Source: Saturnia japonica (Eukaryota > Arthropoda > Insecta > Lepidoptera > Saturniidae). From it: a stretch of 64,000 bases of DNA. Numbering within the stretch: position 1 is the first letter of the stretch; each line of letters begins with the position of its first letter. The translations under genes were made by a program, and so were the position numbers. The notes below the pieces were generated by a model, which was given only the letters and a program-made list of their open reading frames with translations, did not search any database and had not been told where the DNA came from. The DNA lies in the NCBI GenBank assembly GCA_033032175.1, contig CM065324.1, positions 3,534,001 to 3,598,000 of the forward strand, in the 5' to 3' direction. Shown one piece after another: positions 44,128 through 55,774 of the stretch.

Positions 44128-45412
44128 TAGGTCTTTACCTATGAAATTGCCGTTCTGCAGTACTGGCCATTTCAAATCAAAATAATTTTTGTTTGGCTAA
44201 GAATTCTAATTTCAAATTAATTTTATTTTAAAAACATGGAATGCTTTTGCCAAAAGTAGTCATTTGTCTATTGATTAGTGTTACATTTTCATCGCATTTC
44301 AATCTTTTTTGTCATCATGGATACGGTAAAAATTCGAGTAATTATAGAATATGAGTACCATCGTGGCAGCAACGCGGCACAAGCGGCACGCAACATCAAC
44401 GACGTTTACGGAGCTAACACTACAAATCAACGCACCACCTGTTATTGGTTTGCTCGCTTCCGTTCTGGGAATTTCGACCTGAAAAATGAACCTCACGGTC
44501 GTCCTAAGACTTTGGTCGACAATAACGAATTAAAGGCGTTTGTGGAAGCTAATGACACACAATCTACGGCTGAATTAGCAGCAGCTTTCGACGTTAGCGT
44601 CAAAACAATATTGGTCCATTTGCGTCAAATTGGCAAGGTAAAAAAGCTTGTCAAATGGGTGCCCCACGAACTCAATGATCGCCAGCGCGAAGTACGTGTC
44701 GAGACGTGCCTTGCACTGCTCAACAGACACACAAATGAAGAAATTTTGAACCGCATTGTTACCTGCAATGAAAAATGGATTCTGTTTGATAACCGCAAGC
44801 GCTCAGCAAGTTGGTTGGATCCTGGTTCAGCACCTAAACAATGCCCTAAACGAAAACTTACCCCTAGAAAAGTGATGGTCACTGTTTGGTGGTCTAGCGC
44901 CGGTGTGATTCATCACAGGTTCTTACCAAACGGGGTGAGTATTACTGCAGATGTGTACTGTGAAGAACTGAACACAATGATGGAGAAGCTGGCACATTTC
45001 CAACCAGCATTGGTCAATCGCTCATCTCCGCTGCTCCTGCACGACAACGCGCGACCTCATACTGCACAGCAGACGGTCTCCAAGTTGCAAGAACTGGGGT
45101 TGGAAGTTCTCCAGCATCCGCCCTACTCACCAGACCTTGCGCCTACAGACTACTACTTTTTCCCGAATTTGGATAAAAAAATTCAATACCCGAGAGCCAG
45201 TACAAAATGCCTTTGAAGAATTTGTTGCCTCCCGTCCAGCTGATTTCTTTAAGAAGGGCATCAATAAACTGTCACTGCGCTGGCAAAGATGCATTGATTG
45301 CATGGGTGATTACTTCGATTAATAAAAATAAAAAAAAAACATGAAAAAAATTGGTTTAAATTTTTTCTTACAAAACGGCAATTTCATAGGACCTAAAGAC
45401 ATAAAGACCTAA
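44128..45412 (+). mobile_element. Mariner (cecropia-type) transposon, defective
   Basis: About 1.28 kb with terminal inverted repeats: 5' 'taggtctttacctatgaaat' at 44128 and the complement of 'atttcataggacctaaagac' near 45381-45400. The 3' repeat carries an extra 'ataaagacct' block, making it longer than the 5' one. A TA target site lies at each edge. The interior is a single transposase gene, now broken. Confidence 0.88.
44317..45322 (+). pseudogene. Mariner transposase, catalytic Asp lost and 3' frameshift
   Basis: Cut-and-paste transposase, with the ATG chosen at 44317. An N-terminal helix-turn-helix DNA-binding region precedes 'KWVPHEL', typical of the family. The catalytic domain should carry D,D34D. 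Position 151 reads Asn ('TCNEKW', codon AAT at 44767-44769) where cecropia-type mariners have Asp. Asp243 ('HDNARPH') and Asp278 ('YSPDLAPTDYYFF') remain, with 34 residues between them. A small deletion near 45170 removes the 'FLQG' region and shifts the frame. The C-terminus ('FFKKGINKLSLRWQRCID') continues in another frame to the stop at 45320-45322. It cannot encode active transposase. Confidence 0.88.
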
Positions 45413-45414
45413 TA

Positions 45415-46660
45415 TATCAGGCATTTCACGTTAAAGCGGCCATTTTGTATTGTATATTTAATTTGTCGGGTTATCATAGTTACGTCCAGTGCATCTATTA
45501 TATTATATAACACCATAATTGACTTTTTGAAATATTAGTATAGTCACAGATTACAAAAATAAAATTATTGTTAGAATTCACACGTGGTAGAAGTGAAACC
45601 TTCACATCTATGTTTTTTTAATTCAGAAAATGATCAAATACACACTAATTTAAAGTTTATGAAAATGTACATACAAGTACTTACAATCATTATTCATAAT
45701 ATCATTTTCAATTGATGCACATTTGAAATATCCATGGTAACCTAACACAATATCAATCAGTAACAGAATGTCATAAGTGTTGTCTAAAAAGTTTTTGTTT
45801 CGTTCCTTTTTTGTGAGGAAATAAAATTCATTATTGCGTGGCAACAAACCCCTTTTATACCATTGCCTAAAACTTTCCTATCCCATTTTCTCCCACGTTA
45901 AATCTTATATATTTATGTGTCTGTCTCCTTTTACTGTCGCTTTCGCTTTTTCGTTTCATCGACTTTCAAATCACAACGATGCCAAAGAAGTTTTCACTTC
46001 AAATATAAGCGTTTCACAGTTTTTTTAAACGAAAATCTTCTTACACCACAACTTTGTGTTGCGTTTGTGATGGCAAATATTATTATTTTAAGAGCTGGTG
46101 TACTTCTATACTCCGCTTACGTGTAGCTTGTATTTAGATTATGAACTCCTAGTTAATTTTCTAGATAAGTATTTTGTCATTACTACGGGTTTTACTCAAC
46201 CTAGAACCAAGGAGTTATTTACTTTCACCAAGAAGAACAAAGATGTCTAGTTGCTTTTAAAAGTCGGTACCAGAAACTCAAATAGCTGATTACTTAAATA
46301 AAATTGTAACCTTCTTACATAAGAACCTTTATTACTTGAATTGCAATATCGCTTGTTAACTTATAGGGTACTGGATTGCCAAAACAAAAAATAAATAATT
46401 TTATTAGGTATGGAATAAAATAATTAATTTGTTCATAATAATGGTATATAAATTCAGCTATTAAAATATTTAAAAAACCTATAAAAATTTATTTCAAAAC
46501 ATTTATGCTATACTGAAAAGACTACGTTGCATGATGACCTTTGCTTTAATTACAGTGAAATTAAAAAGTTATAAGTGTATATATTATTCTGTAAATGGAA
46601 CTACCTACATATTTGTGTTTGTAAAGTACTTTTGACAGTTTGTTAAAAAAGAATAAATAA
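45415..46660. other. No gene; presumed 5' flank of the kleisin-like gene
   Basis: AT-rich. 45830-46080 has weak similarity to 29290-29370. No clear TATA box or initiator was chosen. The promoter of the downstream gene presumably lies here. Confidence 0.35.
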
Positions 46661-46663
46661 AAA

Positions 46664-49600
46664 ATGTTTCACAACAAAAAAGTAATGAACAGCCAAACTT
46701 TAGGCCCAGTTTGGAAGGCCGCTCATAAATTGCCTAAGACAGAATCTGAGGACAAAATATGCCTACCAAAAATATGGTATGTATCCACCGAAATTAATAA
46801 TTTGAAATTGTAAAAAATGTCATTGTATATTGTTAGAAATTCACGTAGGTAATAAGTTGGTGGGAAATTTGAACGGAACTAAAATAATTTTGGCAAGGTG
46901 CAAGTAAAGTTTTCGGCGGGATCTTGAAGTGACATGTTGTGGTTTTTGTTTTTAATTCATATTTACTTTTAACCCTATATTATGTAATATTGGTTGCGTT
47001 TTGCGTGATATAGTGTGGGTTTTGAGCATAAGTAAATTGTATTATGAATATAAACTAAGAGCATGCATTCTTAGATTCCACAAAAAGTCTCTAGAAAGTT
47101 CTAACAAGGGAGCCACCATCTTGTTATGATACTGAAATCGTCATAAGACAGGACACTATATTTACTTGATAATGGCAGTAATGGTCTTCATTTAGGAGGA
47201 CTAGTTACAAAGTTAGGAAGAGGAAGAAGAAGATGCAAATGAGGGTACTTGCTTTTTTAATGTATGTACATTATTTTATTTGCAGCAGAGCTCTCAATAA
47301 TAAGATAAACAATCGTCGTAGTTCAAGGCACCGTTTCTCTTTAAGAACAGCCTCTAACTTTATCGGCGGCATCTCAAGACTCTACAAAAGACGTGTGGAT
47401 GATTTATATGCAGGTTTGTTATATGACAAACATAATACCAAACAAATGTATATCATATTATTTTTGAAACTTGTAATTTTTTTGTTTATCCTTTAAATAA
47501 GCCCCTAAGTTGTGGCGGTCGAGTGATTTTGACCTGTGGTACATCGATTCAATGTCCGCAGGTTCGAACCCTGGTGTCCCTGGTGTGTACTGGATTTTTC
47601 GGAATTCGCGTACCTACATTAACTAATTACAATTGGGAACATTGTGGGGAATCCATACGCTTGATCTGATTTTTAACTGTACTTTATTTATCAGTTGCAA
47701 TGAAAACATTTTAAAATTATTTAGCACTTATGTTAAAGAAACTGTTCTTTCTGTTTTTAGATGTACTCAAACTGAACAATGATATACGACAGCGCAAGCA
47801 TCTAGATGAAGATGTAACAGGTAAATAGCATGAACTTGTTTACATTACATTATTCTTCAAGGCAACTTTTGGATGGATATGTCACAGAGTGTAAATTAGG
47901 GGTAGTATGGGTCTACTGAGAACAGCAGAATTAAAACAATTAAATACGGCTTAAAATTTAACACAAATCATAAAAGAAATGGATGCTATAGCTAAAGAAA
48001 TATATGAAATATAGACTACATTACTATTATTTGTAATTACTAGCGGTCGCCCAATGATCGAAATTCGACCAGCGACTTTTTAATCATAGACTATTTTCTG
48101 TTTAACATTTGCAGTATGAACCTAAACAATGAATAATATATCACTTGCCAATGTCAATATTTTGGGGGTTCTAAGTTCAATGGCACTAGTCGGTTTAGGA
48201 TTCGCAATATTAATTAATTTAATTTTATATATTTGTAACAGATATTATAGATAAATTTTAGCTTTCTGCACTTCTTCTCCATATAAAAGTTAAACATGCC
48301 AAATCTCCCAGTTTTCCGTGCACGGAATACGCTTAAAATGGGGTATAAAGTTTTTGTTTCACGTATATTATATTATCTAATTACATATACATAACATTAA
48401 AGTGACAAGTAATAATCTTTGATGGATTTCATAAACATGCTTAGCGATTATGCGCGTCTTACAGAAATAGGTAGTGCATTCCATAGCCTTGCATAACATA
48501 ACATCGTACTAGTAGTAAGGCATTTTGTATACTTGTATGACAAAGTGACAACATTGTGCCTGATGCACAGTACAATCGAAAAACAACGGCGGCCACCGAG
48601 ATATATACAATCCATGGGCAGTTATCGCTATCTTACCGGTCTCCAAGTCTTTCGGTACCTGAATTTACGCTGGTTGATCCCGAAACACGAAAAAAACAAA
48701 AGCAAAGCACTGTGACTGTAACCAATCGGGTAATACAGATCTTTACCAAGTACTACCTCGTTTGATTACAGAATATAAACCGGCTGATCCCAGAACGTGA
48801 CAAACCAAAAGTGAGTCACTGTGACTGTATCCAATCGGGTAATACAGATCAATATCAAATACCACCTCGCTTGATTGCTGAATATAAACCGCCTGATCCC
48901 AGAACGTGACAAACCAAAAGTGAGTCACTATGACTGTACCTAATCGGGTAATACAGATCTCTACCAAGTACAACCTCGCTTGATTACTGAATATAAACCG
49001 GCTGATTACAGAACGTGACGAACCAAAAGTAAGTCACTGTGACTGCACCCAATCGGGTAATACAGATCTTTACCAAATATCACCTCACTTGATCACTGGA
49101 TATACGCCGGCTGATCCCAAAACGTGACAAACCAAAAGTGAGTCACTGTGACTGTACCCAATGGGATAATAGAGATCTCTACCAAGTATCACCTCACTTG
49201 ATTACTGGATATACACCGGCTGATCCCAGTACGTGACAAACCAAAAGTGAGTCACTGTGACTGTACCCAGTTTATGGATTACCCAGTGTATTATGGTCAC
49301 TATAGACCTGTTACACCAATTAAATATAAGTAGGTATTTTAACATACAGACGACTAACGTTCATGTTACGTCAGTTATGACGTCATGAGTGTGGATCGAA
49401 CCCGCGACCTCTGCTGCTCAATAGTAGTGCTAGATACCGCTGTGGCACTTTTTTATGCTTACCAAGTAAATAGGATTGTATAAATATCTGAAATACTAAA
49501 TATCTCCCAAAGAAACAATCATGATAAGCCATCTCCCTTGTTTCTTGTTGTTACATATATACTTTATCTCCAATGAAAGTTATAAATTTGATATTTTAGC

Positions 49601-52600
49601 TATCTCATAGCGTTTTGTATATCTCAATAAGAATATATGTAACATAAACAAAGCTATTGTATTTATACAAATAATTAGCCATTTTTATTATTTAAATAAG
49701 TAGCTACTATATCGCAAACATACAAGTAAAATGATTTAAGTTTTCGCATGTGTGTGTGTGTTGTGTAAGAGAGAGAGAGTTAATAAGTAGGTATTGTGAA
49801 ATTTTATAATATAGAGTATATTATTTCCTTACAGAATATTTTAAAACAACAGAAGAACAAAGAGAAGAATCAAGGTACACAATAGGACCATTATCTGCGA
49901 CACAAGGTATCAATAATGAATTTGTAATATTTAATTAATTTATTATATTTAGCTTTTATAACACTGTTATAGCCTAGGCGTGTACGTATAGCCTCCAAGT
50001 GTAGGGAAAATAACTTAGAAGTCTTAGCGTATCCTTATGTAATATATTACTTATGGCAATCGAACATACAATACAAAAAATCGTTAACATTAAAATCTTG
50101 AACGTTTAGAAATGGGTTGCGATGCGCAGTGTTTGTCATTTTCGCGTGAAAAAAATACAAAAAAGAGAAAAAAAAAACAGAGTTAAGAAGTAGGTACTGT
50201 GAAATAATGTAATTTAAAGTATTTTGTTTCCTTACAGAATCTTCTGAAAGAACAGATGAACAAAGAGAAGCATCAAGGTACACAATAGAATCATTAGCTG
50301 CGGCTCATTCTATTAGTGTTATTAAAGATCAATCAATGTCTAAAATAACACAACGTTCTAGAGATTCCAAAACTACAATTGAATCAATCTTTAAGGAACA
50401 TGTTGAAGCTACTGTTAATGGTCAACGGAAGATTCGAACGACGGAAGGCGGAATTTGTCATGTTGATTTGCGAAACTCCGTTGAAAATATCAGCTTGAAC
50501 CTTGAAACATCTGATGTAAGTCTTTTACTTATATGTCTATCTCTTATTCACAGGAAATAAAACAATTTGAACTGTAAGAACAAATAAAATCCAAAAGATA
50601 CGAAATAAAGAATACAAACATAATAACATTTGAATCTTGGAACAGAAATGGGTTGCGATGCGCAGTCTTGCCATTTTCGCGTGAATAAACACAAAAAGAG
50701 AAATGAAATTTAAAATTTTAGGTCAGTATATATATAGTTGAATTAATGCGTCCAATACATAATGATGTACAAGGACAGCGAGCGACCGCCTTTATATGAG
50801 TATTAAAAGTTATAAGTGACAGCCCTACCTTTTCATAATAGAACCATACAAACACACATTGAGCTTCGAAACCACAGTTTTACAGTATCTTGGCACTAAC
50901 TAAAAAGTTCGCTATCATCTCTACCGTTCCGTGATCTGTGGAACAGTTTTCCGGCCAGCGTATTCTCTTGTCGTGACATCGTAACTTGACGAGATATTTA
51001 TTATCGACCGATTAAGGGTTGCCGGATCTTTTGGTGGTCGTCGAATAGTGCCATCACTTTGCCGTGGTACCTAAGTAGGTACTACAAATTAGCCACTGTA
51101 AACACCGTTGAAACTCTTTCGATAATTGGATGTACTATAGTTAATGCTGGTTGTCACTGACTTAGTAACAATCTCTTGGGTGTTAGTATACGAATATAGT
51201 ATTACAGTGAAAGTCTGTACAAAACGTAAACGATCCAATATATGAGCCGATTTGATTGGTGAATCGCAGTTGCCAACCAGTTTGGTGCACCTTTCATCCA
51301 CAACTCCTACCTATTCCAACCAAAGACTACAATATATATACTGCCTTTTCTCTCGCGCACGCACCGGCATTAACACCGTTGCAAAAATAAAATCAAGAAA
51401 ATAATCAAAACTGTTCTTCTCGTGGAATCCAAGTATTCTGACCCTAATCTTTTAAAAACTGGTGTCAGTGGGCGTCCATTAATTATGTGAGGTGATTTTG
51501 GCGATTTTTCGACAGCCCCTCCCCCTTTGGTGAGATTTGACTCGATTACCAGCTCCCCCATCCCGTAATCTCACGTGAGAGTTTTCAAAATGCGTATTTT
51601 TAGTATAGTATACGGTTAATCTGTGCTTCAATGCATTGGATTAAAAAAAAAGACATTATTTTCTTATTTACTTATTTTTATTTAAGACAGAACGTAGTCT
51701 AGAATCTCAGTGAGAAAATCGAACAATAAAAAACTTAAATAGGAACTACTAAAATTCGTAAATGAATAATCATGCAAATTCAGTCAACGGGGACACGTGT
51801 GGCTCAACAGTGACTACTGGAACCAACATGTCGATATGAACGGCGGCTGGCTGGTGGCGGCAAAACAATCGAAGGGCTTACTGTACTACTTTGTGGAGTT
51901 CGTGTCTTGCCGTAATAAATATTATTGTATAGGATTTAGCCATATTTTTATTTAACCCAGTTTTCTGTCAATTTGATAGTTTTTGGGGGAAAAAAATGTA
52001 CGTGATATTTGTCGAGACGCCCCTCTATCCCACGTGAGATTGGGTGAGATTCGGTTCGACTCCCTCCCCCCTCTAAATGCCTCACGTAATTAATGGACGA
52101 TCCCGAGTGATTGTGATCTATCCAACGATAGTAACACACCATTAACGGCATCTCATGCTGACGTGTGGTTGCGGTGAAGGAAAAATATGTGATAACCATT
52201 TTTTCACACCCAAGAATTTTCTAATCTTATCTTTAATTATAAAGGCAAAAACTTTTTTGCGACGTGTGTCAGAATCTTTGTATGACCATCTACACATTAT
52301 TACCATCCGACGCAACGTCGCGCACATCTGTTATCTCGTTTTATAACATAGTGCTGTCCTTTTCTCTTCGCATCGCGTTACGTCACGTGGCTATAGTGTC
52401 CGCTCCAATTCTCAAGTTGATAATCTTACACAAATCATATTATATTGATGTATTCCACATTGGCACTCGATACTCATATTTATCTTATGTTAACAGCCAT
52501 TTAAAATCAGATGTTGTGGCCAAGCACGATAATAAGTGAAAAATATACGAGCCTTTTTTTATTTTCCTTTTTAATATAAAACTATAACAAATACTCTTGT

Positions 52601-52814
52601 AAACCAGGTAATAACTCAGATTCCAGTATCCAGCCGCGTTGAGCCGATTGAAAAGGAAGAAATTGGATTCCAGACTACTTTATCTGACCGCGGAAGATCC
52701 CCGAGTGACAAAGATTTACCATTTGCCACCATAATCGTGTACAAAAATTACGAAACAAGAACGCCTTGCAAATTTATAACGACCACAGTTAACCGCGATG
52801 TTTTGAAATTATAA
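46664..52814 (+). CDS. Putative short kleisin (Rad21/Rec8-like), six exons, 285 residues
   Basis: The exons are 46664-46776, 47286-47413, 47761-47820, 49835-49906, 50238-50515 and 52608-52814. All introns are GT-AG, all phases agree, and the total is 858 nt, ending at TAA 52812. The ATG opens the first exon. Residues 1-80 follow the kleisin N-terminal pattern: MF at the start, 'GPVWKAAH' (compare the family's G-P-L-x-x-I-W-L-A-A-H), 'LPKIC', and 'SLRTASNFIGGISRLYKRR', which fits the LR-x-S-x-x-L-L-G-V-x-R-I-Y helix that binds SMC3. The middle is polar and variable. The last exon ('LPFATIIVYKNYETRTPCKF') may be a degenerate C-terminal winged helix. Kleisins close the cohesin ring, and Rec8 acts in meiosis. 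At 285 residues it is about half the usual length, so exons may be missing from the model. AATAAA overlaps the stop (52813). Confidence 0.62.
46905..47130 (+). repeat. Family A repeat in intron 1 of the kleisin-like gene
   Basis: Contains 'ttttcggcgggatcttgaag', 'aaccctatattatgtaatat', 'gagcatgcattcttagat', and 'agggagccaccatcttgtta'. It is followed by an AAG-rich tail near 47220. Confidence 0.7.
47505..47645 (+). repeat. tRNA-derived SINE (family S4) in intron 2
   Basis: tRNA-like head with B-box 'caggttcgaaccctgg' near 47560, then 'tactggatttttcggaattc'. It is the only copy in the window. The rest of intron 2 is unremarkable. Confidence 0.55.
48040..48395 (+). repeat. Family B repeat in intron 3
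   Basis: A complete copy: 'aattcgaccagcgacttttt', 'tcaatattttgggggttcta', 'ttaggattcgcaatatta' (the empty equivalent of the R1 insertion site), and 'tttttgtttcacgtatatta'. Confidence 0.7.
48660..49270 (+). repeat. Tandem array, 109-bp unit, about 5.6 copies (intron 3)
   Basis: The motif 'gtgactgta' recurs at 48712, 48821, 48930, 49039, 49148 and 49257, exactly 109 bp apart each time. Each unit runs 'ctgatcccagaacgtgacaa', 'accaaaagtgagtcactgtg', 'caatcgggtaatacagatct', 'ttgattactgaatataaac', with few substitutions and no length changes. Most units carry TGAGTCAC (an AP-1-like site) within the palindrome AGTCAC-T-GTGACT. The first unit, near 48660, is the most diverged. Confidence 0.93.
49370..49455 (-). 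repeat. S3-family SINE fragment in intron 3
   Basis: On the minus strand: 'gtgccacagcggtatctagc', 'gaggtcgcgggttcgatcca' (B-box). It matches the head of the copy at 22510. Confidence 0.55.
49770..50705 (+). repeat. Intragenic tandem duplication covering exon 4 and the start of exon 5
   Basis: The segment with exon 4 (49835-49906) and its acceptor-side intron recurs 403 bp downstream at exon 5: both have 'ttccttacagaat', 'gaacaaagagaag' and 'tcaaggtacacaata'. A downstream intron block, 'gaaatgggttgcgatgcgca', is also present twice (near 50112 and 50647). The two exon starts encode 'EQREESRYTIGPLSATQ' and 'EQREASRYTIESLAAAH'. The duplication is phase-neutral, so it lengthened the protein in frame. 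Confidence 0.8.
51470..52104. mobile_element. MITE in the last intron of the kleisin-like gene
   Basis: Terminal inverted repeats of about 23-25 bp ('cgtccattaattatgtgagg' at 51470 and its near-complement 'cctcacgtaattaatggacg' from 52080). Both ends carry subterminal C-rich, 'gtgagatt'-containing blocks. The interior (about 590 bp) does not encode a transposase. Confidence 0.75.
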
Positions 52815-52819
52815 TAAAT

Positions 52820-55445
52820 TTGATAAATAATCTTTAAATTAAAAAAAAAATGAAATGGGTCAATCAACTCTCACTTAAGAGATGTTAGATATGTTGATGA
52901 TGTCTTTATTTGGAAAAAAAAATTACCTTTATTCTGATCAAAGGTCCTATCAAAGGGCACTGTCGCGTCGCTTCGCATTGAAAGGTAAACTATAATACAT
53001 CAGGCCGTCTTGTTCTATAATAAAAAATTACCGCAAGTGACAAGTAATAAAAGTTAATTTATAATGAATATTCATAAGTTTATGTGATCTTCAAATAGGA
53101 ATATTTTGTATGGGACGGAGATAGGTACTAAATCAAAAGATTTTTAAGAAAATTATTAAGTTTGCTATCGTGCATATTGATCTTAGATTCAATTGTGTTA
53201 TTAATTTTGTATACGACTTTCAGTTAGTACATATCGCTAATAAAAATCTCAGGAACAGCAAAGTGTGGATATAATAGTCGATTGAGCCAAATATTACATC
53301 ATACCATTTAACAAAGCCGTCTCAGAGACGAGTAAAAAACTTTTTCCTCTAATGTAAAATATACTCTACTGAAGTTTTTTTTCTGTTGTGCTTAACTAAA
53401 TAAATCGTGCGTTGGGGACCATGTTATCTAAAATTTTAACACTTTTTCAATTGATCAACAACAGTAATTTCATCTTGCTGAGAAAATATCAAACATCGCG
53501 TAATTCTGAATTAGCATATGTCGGAGTATTGCTGTAAACTAAAATTAACATAATTAAGTAGGTAAGCTATTATGACATTTAAAAGTGAAAATAAAAACAA
53601 TATTCTTTCTAATATATTTTGTTCCTACATTACAAATTTTATTTTATTTCATTTGTTTATAAAAATTGTAATAACATAGGTAGGTATACGAAATATCAAT
53701 AAAAGTGATTATCTCATACTCAAGTTATTTTTATTACATACTGTATTTTCTTAGTAAAAGGATTACAACAGCCGACTGGACGTAGTTAATATAATACATA
53801 ACATTGCAATTTAGTATTTATTCATCAGATACCAAACTACATATTTGTAAAAATATAAATTTTATTTAAAAACTGAAGTTTTTTTATTTATTACATACCG
53901 TAGTTACATTTTCGTCTATAAGGGTCAATTTTTAAATAATTTTATATGTAGAATATTTTTTTAATTTTGACAGGTTTCTATTGTTATAACTTTAAAATTA
54001 TTCCTCAAATAAAATTATCTGACGATCGAAAAATCGACCCTAACCCTGATAGGAATGCTTCCAGAACAATTTTTGTTATTAATCACTATTTTAAAAACTT
54101 CATAATTTCGACTTATGTGCTTTTGCAACTGGGAACTCCAAAAATATTATCCCACGTGCCAACAAAATGATAAAATTACCCATCCGTTATAACAATGTAA
54201 ATTCATTTTACTAAAATGTAACCTCTTTGTTTATATGTAAAAATAATCTACTTAACAGTGCACAAATAAACATTTTTTAAATGAAACTTATAAAAAAAAA
54301 CTTTAAATTTAATTAACTTATGATGACTAACTTCATCATATCCTACTTCCGTCACGTCATGATGCGCGCGCAAAAGAAGAATAACTTCAAAAAGTTTAAA
54401 TCAAGTAGAACTTTCGTAGGCTCAAACCTATAGAGCGTACTCAAACTATGCTTACACTTCTCTCAGCCTTAAGTTCCGAAATTGAAATTCATAGTCGCAT
54501 GCTTAGCATTTGCTCAGCTTTACCTGAGTAAAGTTCAAGTCATCGAATTCGACGACTTAGGGAAAACTTGGGTATTATACGAATAAAAAAATAAATAGTT
54601 TGGCATAATAGCAACGTAACAGTCATTTTATATACTTTTTAAGTTATCTGTATTGCTTAATTTTCATTGGCTTGTACTACATAGGAATGACTGTTTTATT
54701 ACAATTATTACGTACACGTTTTAAAATACTTGTTTATTGCAGTTGTTTCTCGTTAATGGTTTGAAACTTTAATCTTTTTATTTTATTATCTACGAATAAT
54801 CTGTCATTTTTTTAACTTTAAAGCTAGTTGACACAGCTTTACACACTTTTAATTCTATTTTAAATAGCTTTTTAATTTTCTATACATAATTCGTGATTAA
54901 TTTATTTGTTTGAGTTGAAGAAATTTAACAGACCCGATGCGGTATCGAAACGATAATTGACAGTTACCAGAAACTTCCTCAGTTAAAACTAAGATTCAGC
55001 TTATCGTAACTCGACTATAAATTCGAAACCTAAGATTGCGCTGAGTAAATACTTAGCGAAATTTGAGCTAAGGCTGAATAAATTCTATAGATTTTCAGCC
55101 AAAGACCGAAGTCGCAGACATATTTAAAAAAAATTAACATTACTAGAAAACGTTCCTTTTTTTCTACTTCATTAATGGTATTCCCAGACTTCAAAGGCAC
55201 TAACGCCCAAGTTGCATACATTCTCTTGCATTTTAATTTAGAACGGAGAGCTGTGGGGCAACTGGCGAACTCTGCCCCGGGTAATACAAGTCGATGGTTA
55301 AAGTAAAAAGTCAAATGGAAGCTACTGAGCAACCCTGCAAAGGTGGTACAATGATTATAGTAGTCATTGACTGGAAGTGACTTAATTATATGAATACATA
55401 CATAAAATTACTAAAAGTCGTTAAAAATCGTGAATTAGTCAGATC
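52820..55445. other. No gene seen
   Basis: AT-rich. ORFs at 53967-54170 and 55030-55332 (minus) have no recognisable domains and I do not call them. Confidence 0.4.
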
Positions 55446-55449
55446 GAGA

Positions 55450-55622
55450 CAACAGCCCGAGTCGAGGTCCAGCAACTTTTGCACTCTTGCGCTCATGTTG
55501 CCCACGCTTTTGCGGCTGAGTGTGCCTTAAGCGCTCGCCGCCAAGCCACAGTGAAGCTGTAAAGGCCGTCCAGGGGCTCTAGATTTTAGAGCCCCTAAGG
55601 CTAACAGTATAGTCAGTCAGAA
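55450..55622 (+). repeat. Family G repeat, shorter copy
   Basis: Contains 'gttgcccacgcttttgcggc', 'aagcgctcgccgccaagcca', and a compact hairpin 'ggggctctag-tttt-agagcccc'-type near 55573-55594, ending 'aaggctaacagtatagtcag'. Confidence 0.6.
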
Positions 55623-55774
55623 AAAAAAATGGTGCGGGGCACTCCACATTTAGTGTTGTATTCTGACATTATGCCTGTCAGATCAATGCTTGGTCAATAT
55701 TTGTGTCCATTATCTAAAGCGAATACCTTTCACAGCAGGTACAGAAATATTAATTATAGTAATATATTCTATAC

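Noticed and set aside
48743..48973. 76-codon minus-strand ORF
   Set aside because: It only reads through two units of the 109-bp array.
48660..49270. CRISPR-like array
   Set aside because: The units are contiguous 109-bp tandem repeats without unique spacers, in a eukaryotic intron.
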